Shown: positions 32,791 through 40,199 of the stretch, piece after piece
Layout: every line of letters starts with the position of its first letter
How positions within the stretch are numbered: the first letter of the stretch is position 1
Source of the DNA: Thiogranum sp.
GTDB taxonomy: Bacteria > Pseudomonadota > Gammaproteobacteria > DSM-19610
Assembly (NCBI GenBank): GCA_030148805.1
Contig: JASBSS010000026.1
Location: 62,001 to 126,000, forward strand
Reading direction: 5' to 3'
DNA length: 64,000 nt
Program-made: the position numbers and the translations under genes
The notes under the pieces: model-generated
Database searches by the model: none
What the model was told of the DNA's origin: nothing
Seen by the model: only the letters and a program-made list of their open reading frames with translations

Positions 32791-33579
32791 ATGTTAGTCG
32801 ATTCCCATTGCCATCTGGATATGTTGTGCCAGCAGGCCGACGATCTGCCGCCGGTGCTGGAGCGAGCGCAGGCCGATGCGATTCAACATCTGTTGTGTGT
32901 AGCGATAAGTCTGGAGCGGTTCCCGTCGATGATGGAGCTGATCGCCCCGTATCCGCAGATCTCCGCGTCGGTGGGTGTGCATCCCGACGGCGTCGATGTG
33001 GAAGAGCCCGACGTGGAGCGGCTTTGTGCCCTGGCCGATCAGCCGCGGATCGTGGCTATCGGCGAAACGGGGCTGGATTATTACCGCGCCGAGGGTGATC
33101 TGGAGTGGCAACGCGAGCGTTTCCGCCGGCATATTCGCGCCGCCCGCGCCGTCAACAAGCCGCTGATCGTGCACACGCGGGCGGCGCGTGACGACACCCT
33201 GAGGATCCTGGCCGAAGAACGGGCGGCGGAGATCGGCGGCGTGCTGCACTGCTTTACCGAGGACTGGGAAATGGCGCAAGCGGCCATGGCTATGAACTTC
33301 TATATCTCCTTTTCGGGTATTGTCACGTTCAAAAACGCCCTCGACCTGCAAGCGGTGGCCCGGCGACTCCCGGCGGAGCGTATGCTGATCGAGACCGATT
33401 CTCCGTACCTGGCTCCGGTGCCGAAACGGGGTAAGGCCAACCAACCGGCGTATGTCCGCCATGTCGCCGAATTCATCGCCGGCCTGCGGGAAGAAAGTTT
33501 TGCCTCGGTGGCCGAAATGACGACGAGGAATTTCTATGCCCTGTTCACTGGCGCGCCGCGCCCGGACAGGGCGCTCTGA
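32791..33579 (+). CDS. TatD-family metal-dependent hydrolase (YcfH-like)
   Basis: The 262-residue protein is a TIM-barrel deoxyribonuclease-like hydrolase. Metal ligands are visible in DSHCHLDM at the start, in IGETGLDYYR, in the histidine of HTRAARDD and in IETDSPYLAPVP. The position after pilZ is that of YcfH in E. coli relatives. The physiological substrate is not settled; TatD-type nucleases trim DNA 3' ends. Confidence 0.93.
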   Translation: MLVDSHCHLDMLCQQADDLPPVLERAQADAIQHLLCVAISLERFPSMMELIAPYPQISASVGVHPDGVDVEEPDVERLCALADQPRIVAIGETGLDYYRAEGDLEWQRERFRRHIRAARAVNKPLIVHTRAARDDTLRILAEERAAEIGGVLHCFTEDWEMAQAAMAMNFYISFSGIVTFKNALDLQAVARRLPAERMLIETDSPYLAPVPKRGKANQPAYVRHVAEFIAGLREESFASVAEMTTRNFYALFTGAPRPDRAL

Positions 33580-33667
33580 CGTTGCCGCATGGGCCTCGTG
33601 ACCGCTGTAAAGCGCTGCCGCGTAGTGGTATAAGGCTGGCTGACCAACTCGACCAAGGAGTAACCGC

Positions 33668-34294
33668 ATGTCCATCGCCGATCGGGGAATTGCTTCCATT
33701 GTCCTAGTGGTGTTGCTGGCGTGGGTCAATGCCGCAGCAGCGGCGAACGAATCACCGCAGGAGATGATTCGCTCGGTCACCGGCAACGTTCTGGAAACGC
33801 TGCGGGAGCACAATGCCGACAATGCCATGAGCCAGAAGCAGCTCGTGGCCCTGATTGAACAACAGGTCGTTCCTTACTTCGATTTCAACTTGATGTCCGC
33901 TCAGGTGCTGGGTCGCTACTGGCGCAACGCGAGCGAGGCTCAGCGCGAGCAGTTCACGGCGTTCCGGCAGTTGCTGACCAACACCTACGCGGCGGTGTTC
34001 GGACGCTACGAGGGGCAGGCGGTGGAGATGCTGGGGATGCATCAGTCCGGCGGATCCGATCGGGTACTGGTGTCCACGCTGGTGAAAAAACCCGGCAAAC
34101 CGGAAATCAAGGTCGACTATCGTCTCTATCAGAACAAAGGCGCGTGGAAGATCTACGACGTGGTGGCAGACGGCATCAGTCTGCTGATTAACTACCGCTC
34201 GGAATACGCCAATGAGCTTTCCCGTGGCTCCCTGGACGGCCTGATTGCCAAGCTGCAGGCGAAGAATACGGCGTTCGGCAGCAAATCACCGTGA
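33668..34294 (+). CDS. MlaC/Ttg2D-type phospholipid carrier (orphan)
   Basis: MlaC carries phospholipids between the outer membrane and the MlaFEDB transporter. The 208-residue precursor has a signal peptide to about residue 25 (AAAAA), then the family segments PYFDFNLMSAQVLGRYWRNAS and YRSEYANELSRGSLDGLI. A strong AAGGAG precedes the ATG. The usual mlaF, mlaE and mlaD genes are not adjacent, so it acts with partners encoded elsewhere or serves a separate route. A perfect AT-rich terminator follows. Confidence 0.9.
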   Translation: MSIADRGIASIVLVVLLAWVNAAAAANESPQEMIRSVTGNVLETLREHNADNAMSQKQLVALIEQQVVPYFDFNLMSAQVLGRYWRNASEAQREQFTAFRQLLTNTYAAVFGRYEGQAVEMLGMHQSGGSDRVLVSTLVKKPGKPEIKVDYRLYQNKGAWKIYDVVADGISLLINYRSEYANELSRGSLDGLIAKLQAKNTAFGSKSP

Positions 34295-34314
34295 ATTAAA
34301 GCAATAAACATTTT

Positions 34315-34353
34315 AAAATAATGTTATATATCAATATATAACATTATTTTTTT
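34315..34353 (+). terminator. Long AT-rich hairpin terminator
   Basis: A 16-bp perfect stem (core AATAATGTTATATA, loop TCAA, then its complement) ends in a run of seven T. It lies 20 bases after the mlaC-like gene. The stem is almost all A and T, in contrast with the GC-rich surroundings, and the A-run on its 5' side makes it plausible on both strands. Confidence 0.85.
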
Positions 34354-34598
34354 AATGTGAATTCTAAAAGTTATTTTCCCTCCGGCGGGCTTCAAGTCCT
34401 GGCCCTTGCGGCCGTTATCGTCTCACCAGGACAAAGAAATTCTGGTGTCGTCAGCAAACACCATTGTTCCGGGACGGACCCCCCAGGACTTGCTCGCCGG
34501 GAGCGCTAGGGATGCCGCGGGAACACACGCAGGGATACCGTCTTCCACCCGCCTCGTGCCAGTACGAACGCCAACTTTTCGCGGGCGGAGGCGCTACC

Positions 34599-35003
34599 GT
34601 GGAACGAAGACAACTCAGCCGCAAGCGGATCGAAGTGGACGTGGAAATCGCCCAGGCGGGGAAGGAGCGCTGCTACGGGTTTGCCGTCGATATCAGCCGC
34701 CAAGGTGTGTCTGTGCAGCTATGGAAAGGGCAGCTGCCGGCGCATCAACGTTCGGTGATTCTCAACTTCAGGATCTGGACCGGACGGGAGACCTTGTACC
34801 GCAAGATGTACGCGCGGGTGGTGCATTCCGACAGCCAGACCATCGGCCTCGAATTCACCGAACACGACTTTGTCGCCGAAGCGATAGTCAATGACCTGAT
34901 GCACTACCAGAAGCACGAGCGCCGCCGCCAGGCGAGCGGCGCGGGCAACGCGAGCGGATCGCAGGCGCTGCATCGGGGCGAGACGGAGCACCCGTCCGTC
35001 TGA
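34599..35003 (+). CDS. PilZ-domain protein
   Basis: The GTG at 34599 has GGAGG eight bases upstream and starts the protein right at ERRQLSRKRIEVDVEI, the beginning of the PilZ domain. Longer starts exist in the frame (ATG 34512, TTG 34464) but add a segment without domain features. The 134-residue product keeps the c-di-GMP motifs (RQLSRKR as RxxxR, and DISRQG) and ends in a basic, disordered tail. It probably binds c-di-GMP; the output is unknown. It is convergent with the fadD-like gene with a 5-base gap. The preceding 304 bases hold the terminator described above and nothing else that I could identify. Confidence 0.85.
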   Translation: MERRQLSRKRIEVDVEIAQAGKERCYGFAVDISRQGVSVQLWKGQLPAHQRSVILNFRIWTGRETLYRKMYARVVHSDSQTIGLEFTEHDFVAEAIVNDLMHYQKHERRRQASGAGNASGSQALHRGETEHPSV

Positions 35004-35008
35004 GCACC

Positions 35009-36820
35009 TCAATGACCGGTGTAAAGCCGATCGATCTCTTCCCTGTAGCGCTGGTGGATCTGATCCCGTTTCAATTTTAACGTCGGCGTCATCAGGCCGT
35101 CCTCGATCGACCAGGGGTCGAGCTGGCAGTGGACGGCGCGAACCTGTGCATAGCCGGGAAACGCGCTCAACCGTCTGGCGATGCGCTCCAGCACGGTTTC
35201 ATTGATCTGTCGGTGTTGGCAGGCCTGGGGGTCGTCGGGATCCAGGTTCAGGCTGGTCGCCAGCGCGCGCCATTGTTCCGGGTTGAGCACCGCCAGAGCG
35301 CTGAGATAGGGGCGGTTGTCGCCGATCACCATGACCTGCTCAAACAGGCTGTCCATGCAAATGGCCATTTCCATATCCGCCGGCGGCACTTTTTCCCCAT
35401 TGGCCAGCACCAGTATTTCCTTCAAGCGACCCGTGATATACAGATGACCGTCGCGTAGGCAGCCCTTGTCGCCGGTATGTAGCCAGCCGTCGCTATCGAT
35501 CAGCTCGCCGGTGGCGCTTTCGTTGTTCCAGTAACCGAGCATCACACCGGGGCCGCGCACCAGTACCTCGTCGTGCTCGCCAATACGTACCTCGACGTCT
35601 TCCAGCAGGCAGCCCGCGCTGGCCGGGTCATTGTCCTCAATGCGATTGACGCTGATGACGGGGCTGGTCTCGGTCAGACCATAGCCTTGTATCAACGGCA
35701 GGCCCAGACCGAGGAACAGGCGCGCAACACCGGCGGGCAGCGGCGCGCCGCCGACCACCGCGATGTGTAGTCTGCCGCCCAGTTTCGCGATGACCTTCCC
35801 GGCCACCAATGTATCGAGGACCGGCCACAGCAACAGCCTGGGTTGCCAGCGACCGCGCCCCTGCCGGTAAAGAAAGCGTGCCCAGCCCACGTCCACGGCG
35901 AGGGCAAACAGTTTTCTCGCCAGCGCGGATTTCTCTTCCAGGCCCAGCTGTATCTTGTTGTAGACCCGTTCGAAGATGCGCGGTACCGATATCATGATGC
36001 TGGGGCGCACCACGAGCAGATCCTCCGCCAGTTGCGGGATGGAGCGATTGTAGGCCACCGTGGCGCCGAGAATGATCGGCAGATAGTATCCGGCGGTCCG
36101 TTCGAGCATGTGCGACAAGGGCAGAAAGGACAAAAACACTTCCTCGTCGCCGCATTTCACCATCTGCAGGCTGCGCGCGGCATTCCAGAGAATGCTGGCG
36201 TGACTGAGCATCACGCCCTTGGGTCGGCCGGTCGTGCCGGAGGTATAGACGATCGTGGCCAGCGTAGCGGGATCGACGTCGGCTCGCTTGAGTTCTGCAT
36301 GATCGGGCAGCCACGCGCCGGCGCTGATCAGCGGCGGGTGGGTGTTGCCGGTGGAATCGACGTGCTCCAGGGTGACGATACGCTGGATGAAATCGAGCTG
36401 CGCCTGCACCGGCTGCAAGGCGTCCCATTGTTCCTGTCCCCCCAGCAGCAGCAGTTTTACGTTTGCGTCCTTGAGGATGTAGGCCACGTTCTCGGCCCTG
36501 TCCTGGGTGTACAAGGGCACCACGACCAGGTCGTTGGCCAAGGCCGCTTGATCGAACATGACCCACTCGGGACAGTTGTGCAACATCAGGGCGACCCGGT
36601 CGCCGGGTTGCAGCTTCTCGCCGGCCAAGGCCGCCTGCCACCGTGCTGCCAGCGCACCGGCTTCATGCCAGGTCAGCGTTTCCCAGCTCTCGCGGGCGGT
36701 ATCATAGAAACAGTAGGCGGGGCGCTCGGGACTGCGCTGCACGCGCTCGAAGAACAGACCGGAGAGGTTTTTCGCCGCTTCCGGCGTGATGTGCGTTTCG
36801 GGGCGGGGCTTGCCTAGCAT
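35009..36820 (-). CDS. Long-chain fatty acid--CoA ligase (FadD15/COG1022 type)
   Basis: This AMP-forming ligase activates fatty acids to acyl-CoA. The 603-residue protein has the ATP loop YTSGTTGRPKGVMLSH near residue 178, SFLPLSHMLERT, GYGLTETSPV, and DGWLHTGDKG with ITGRLKEILVLANGEK. It is the last gene of the minus-strand beta-oxidation operon. The ATG at 36820 overlaps the end of the hydratase/dehydrogenase gene by seven bases. Confidence 0.93.
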   Translation of the reverse strand: MLGKPRPETHITPEAAKNLSGLFFERVQRSPERPAYCFYDTARESWETLTWHEAGALAARWQAALAGEKLQPGDRVALMLHNCPEWVMFDQAALANDLVVVPLYTQDRAENVAYILKDANVKLLLLGGQEQWDALQPVQAQLDFIQRIVTLEHVDSTGNTHPPLISAGAWLPDHAELKRADVDPATLATIVYTSGTTGRPKGVMLSHASILWNAARSLQMVKCGDEEVFLSFLPLSHMLERTAGYYLPIILGATVAYNRSIPQLAEDLLVVRPSIMISVPRIFERVYNKIQLGLEEKSALARKLFALAVDVGWARFLYRQGRGRWQPRLLLWPVLDTLVAGKVIAKLGGRLHIAVVGGAPLPAGVARLFLGLGLPLIQGYGLTETSPVISVNRIEDNDPASAGCLLEDVEVRIGEHDEVLVRGPGVMLGYWNNESATGELIDSDGWLHTGDKGCLRDGHLYITGRLKEILVLANGEKVPPADMEMAICMDSLFEQVMVIGDNRPYLSALAVLNPEQWRALATSLNLDPDDPQACQHRQINETVLERIARRLSAFPGYAQVRAVHCQLDPWSIEDGLMTPTLKLKRDQIHQRYREEIDRLYTGH

Positions 36821-38889
36821 GGGTGTTCGGTTTCCTGGTCGCGACGGGTGAAGCCGGCCATTTCGTCCCAACCGGTGTCGGGTCTGAACCGCCGGCCATG
36901 GCTTTGTTCAAAGGCCTGCAGCTTCTGATACAGGATATCGGCGCCAATGCTGCGGATATAATGACAAGGGCCGCCGCGGAAAGGCGCGAAACCCGTGCCG
37001 TATATCATGCCCGCATCGAGCTGATCGGTGTCGGCGACCACGCCTTCGCGCAGGCAGGCCACCACTTCGTTGAGCAGGCGCAACAACATTCTATCCATGA
37101 TTCCGGCGTCGCTTTGATAGCCCCGGGGAAGCTTCTGCTTTACCGCCTTGCCTTTGTTGTAGCGGTAGAAACCGTGGCCACTCTTACGACCCAGTCGGCC
37201 GCGTGCGACCAGATCGCGCAGGCGCTGGGGGACATCGGTTTCCAGATGCACGGAAAGTATCTCCGCCACATGCAGGCAGATATCCAGGCCGACGGTGTCG
37301 GCAAGCTTGATCGGGCCCATCGGCATGCCAAAGGCCAGCGCCTGACGGTCGATCTCGCTCGCCGGTATGCCCTCGGTCTCCAGTTCCACCGCTTCCAGCA
37401 GATAGGGCATGAGAATACGATTGATGAGGAATCCCGGTGTGCTGCTGACTGGCAGCGGCAGGCGGTCGATGCGGCGGGTGAAACCGATTGCCTGGCTCAC
37501 GCAGGTCTCGTCGCTATGTTCGTCGCGCACGATCTCGACCAACTGCATCTTGGCCACCGGATTGAAAAAGTGCAGTCCGATCAGGCGCCCGGGACGTTGC
37601 AGGCCTTCGCGCAGCTGCTGCAACGGCAGGCTCGAGGTATTGGTCGCGAGCAGCGCGTGGCTTTGCATCTGGGGTTCGATGCGACGGTACAGCTCGCGTT
37701 TTGCCTGTGCGTCTTCAAAGATGGCTTCGATTACCACGTCGGCGCGGGCCACGCCCAGTCCGCGGTGATCGGGCATCAACCGATCCATGGCGGCCTGGAT
37801 CGGCTGGGGCCGCTTCAGTTTGGCTTTGAACAGGGCCGCGGCGCGCTTGATCGCCGGCGCGATACGTTCGGGAGACTGGTCGGAGAGGGTGACCTGCATG
37901 CCCCGCAGCGCGCACCAGGCGGCGATGTCACCGCCCATGATTCCGGCTCCCACGACATGCACGTGCCGGGGACGGAAGGAGCTGTCGCGTCCGAGCGCCT
38001 TGAGCGCTTCCTGCAATTGAAAGGCGCGGATCAGGTTCTGGGCCGTCGGATTGACGATCAGGTCGGCGACCGACTCGGCTTCGGCGTGCATCATGGCGCG
38101 GGGATCGTCGCCGTGCTCGCGCCAAAGATCGATCAAGGCATAAGGCGCCGGGTAGTGCTCCGGGCGCGCTTTTTTGCCCACCTGTCGGCGAAACAGGCTC
38201 GCCAGCGCCGGTCGTGCCCAGGGATGATTGCTCAGACGCTGTAACCTGGTGGCGCGGCGCGGTGGTGGGGGCTCCAGGATCAGCCGGCGTGCAGCTTCCT
38301 GTAGATGTCTTTCCGGCAGCGCGTAGTCGACGATGCCCATGCCTCGGGCGCGGCGCGCGTCGATACTGCGTCCGCTCAGCATCAGGTCCATGGCGCGGGG
38401 GGCGCCCACCAGCGGGACCAGGCGGGCGGAGCCGCCAAAGCCCGGATGGATGCCCAGACGCACCTCTGGCAGGCCCAGGCGGGTGGCGGCATCATCGCGG
38501 GCGATGCGGTAACGGCAGGCCAGGGCCATTTCCAGACCGCCGCCCAGACAAAAGCCGTGAATCAGCGCGACGCTCGGAAACGGCAGCGCGGCGAGGCGAT
38601 CGAACACCTCCTGGCCACGCTGGATCGCGGCCAGTGCCTGGTCGCGGTTCTCCAGGCGGGCGAACTCATGCACGTCGGCCCCGGCGATGAAGCCGTTGGC
38701 TTTGTCCGACAGCAACACCAGTCCGCGTGGCGCCATTTCGGTCAGCCGCAACAGTTCCGCGTAAAAGGCTTCGAGTACCGCGGCCGACAACACATTGGCG
38801 CTGGAGTCGCGCTTGTTGAAGTGCAGCCAGGCGACATTGTCGGCGTCTATGACCGAATACAGGTCGGGGTCTTTGGTCTGCGCCTGCAT
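36814..38889 (-). CDS. Bifunctional enoyl-CoA hydratase / 3-hydroxyacyl-CoA dehydrogenase (FadJ/FadB-like)
   Basis: The 691-residue protein catalyses the two middle steps of beta-oxidation. Its N-terminal crotonase part has the oxyanion region FIAGADVHEF and the two glutamates in GGGLEMALACRYR and GLPEVRLGIHPG. The C-terminal dehydrogenase part has the NAD loop VGAGIMGGDIA and the catalytic region GLHFFNPVAKMQLVE. It overlaps the thiolase gene as TGATG. The pairing with a FadI-like thiolase suggests the FadJ side of the family. Confidence 0.94.
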   Translation of the reverse strand: MQAQTKDPDLYSVIDADNVAWLHFNKRDSSANVLSAAVLEAFYAELLRLTEMAPRGLVLLSDKANGFIAGADVHEFARLENRDQALAAIQRGQEVFDRLAALPFPSVALIHGFCLGGGLEMALACRYRIARDDAATRLGLPEVRLGIHPGFGGSARLVPLVGAPRAMDLMLSGRSIDARRARGMGIVDYALPERHLQEAARRLILEPPPPRRATRLQRLSNHPWARPALASLFRRQVGKKARPEHYPAPYALIDLWREHGDDPRAMMHAEAESVADLIVNPTAQNLIRAFQLQEALKALGRDSSFRPRHVHVVGAGIMGGDIAAWCALRGMQVTLSDQSPERIAPAIKRAAALFKAKLKRPQPIQAAMDRLMPDHRGLGVARADVVIEAIFEDAQAKRELYRRIEPQMQSHALLATNTSSLPLQQLREGLQRPGRLIGLHFFNPVAKMQLVEIVRDEHSDETCVSQAIGFTRRIDRLPLPVSSTPGFLINRILMPYLLEAVELETEGIPASEIDRQALAFGMPMGPIKLADTVGLDICLHVAEILSVHLETDVPQRLRDLVARGRLGRKSGHGFYRYNKGKAVKQKLPRGYQSDAGIMDRMLLRLLNEVVACLREGVVADTDQLDAGMIYGTGFAPFRGGPCHYIRSIGADILYQKLQAFEQSHGRRFRPDTGWDEMAGFTRRDQETEHPC

Positions 38890-40199
38890 CAGTCTACCCC
38901 CTCGATCAGCATTGCACCGCCCTGGCCACCGCCGATGCAGAGGCTGGCCAGCCCACGCCGCGCGCCGGTGCGCTTCAGGGTGTTGGCCAGATGCAGCACG
39001 ATGCGCGCGCCGCTGGCGCCAACCGGATGCCCCAGCGAGATTCCGCCGCCGTCGATGTTCAGGCGTTGTTCATCGATAGGCGCGAAGGCCTGCGCCAGGC
39101 CGAGTTCCTGGCGACAGTAATCGGCGTCCGCCCAGGCGCTGAGGCACGCCTGCACCTGCGCGGCGAATGCTTCGTTGATCTCCCAGTAGTTGATATCCGT
39201 GCTGTCCAGGCCGTTGCGCGTCATGATAGGGGCCATCGCGTGCACCGGCCCCAAGCCCATCTGCCTCGGGTCGACCCCCGCCCACTGACTGTCGCGCACG
39301 CGCCCAAGCACGCCCAGGCCATGGCGTTCCACGGCGTTCTCGCTGGCCAGAACGAGCCAGGCCGCACCATCGGTGATCTGGGCGCTGTTCCCTGCGGTGA
39401 TCTTGCCGAACGGTTTGTCGAATACCGGTTTGAGGCGGGCCAGTTTTTCCATGGTGGTGTCCCGGCGCAGCCCGTCGTCGGCCGCGTAGTGACCGCCGTT
39501 AAAATCATAAACAGGTTCGATTTCGTCAAGATGGCCCTCGTCCTGGGCGGCGGCAAGGCGTTGGTGGCTGCGCAGCGCAAAGCCGTCCATGTGTTCCCGG
39601 CTGATGGCGAACCGGTGCGCCAGGACTTCGGCGGTTTGACCCATGTTCAAACCGACCACCGGGTCGGTAAGGCCGCGCAACAAGGCGACCACCGGCTGTA
39701 GCAGCGTCGGCCGGAAGGCGAGCGCGCTTCTCAGCTTGGCCGCGGCGCCGCGCGATTGGTTGAACCGGCCCAGCCATCGGGCCATGGCTTCACTGAACAA
39801 TAGCGGGGCATGGCTCATCGCCTCCACGCCGCCTGCGAGAACCAGATCGCTGCGGCCGCTGGCGATCTCCTGAGCGGCACTGTCTAGCGCCTGCAGTCCC
39901 GAGGCGCAGTTACGCTGAACCGTCCAAGCCGGGGTTTTTTCGCCGCACCCGAGACGCAGCGCGACAATGCGCGCGATGTTGGCCTCGTCGGCTCCGGGCA
40001 TGACGCAACCGAGAATGACCTGGTCGAATTGATCGGGCGTGAACGGCTGTTGATAGAGCAGTGTACGTGCCGCCTGGAAGGCAAGATCGGCCGCGTGAAA
40101 CGGCCCTGGGACGCCGCGGGCGCGCAAAAACGGCGTGCGCCGACCGTCTACGAGGTAGACTGGCCTGCCTGTGGCGAGGGGGTTGACGCGTTCTGCCAT
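38889..40199 (-). CDS. Acetyl-CoA acyltransferase (thiolase, FadI-like)
   Basis: This thiolase cleaves 3-oxoacyl-CoA in the last step of beta-oxidation. The 436-residue protein has the nucleophile in QRNCASGLQALDS, the histidine in LGHPVGASGARI and the C-terminal cysteine in SLCIGGGQGGAM. The ATG at 40199 has a strong AGGAGGAG site. That start lies within the 3' end of fadE, giving a 52-base overlap in a different frame. Confidence 0.95.
   Translation of the reverse strand: MAERVNPLATGRPVYLVDGRRTPFLRARGVPGPFHAADLAFQAARTLLYQQPFTPDQFDQVILGCVMPGADEANIARIVALRLGCGEKTPAWTVQRNCASGLQALDSAAQEIASGRSDLVLAGGVEAMSHAPLLFSEAMARWLGRFNQSRGAAAKLRSALAFRPTLLQPVVALLRGLTDPVVGLNMGQTAEVLAHRFAISREHMDGFALRSHQRLAAAQDEGHLDEIEPVYDFNGGHYAADDGLRRDTTMEKLARLKPVFDKPFGKITAGNSAQITDGAAWLVLASENAVERHGLGVLGRVRDSQWAGVDPRQMGLGPVHAMAPIMTRNGLDSTDINYWEINEAFAAQVQACLSAWADADYCRQELGLAQAFAPIDEQRLNIDGGGISLGHPVGASGARIVLHLANTLKRTGARRGLASLCIGGGQGGAMLIEGVD

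Noticed and set aside
34315-34353. AT-rich inverted repeat as a mobile-element end or attachment site
   Set aside because: It directly follows a gene and ends in a T-run, and no recombinase or second copy is seen, so a terminator is enough.
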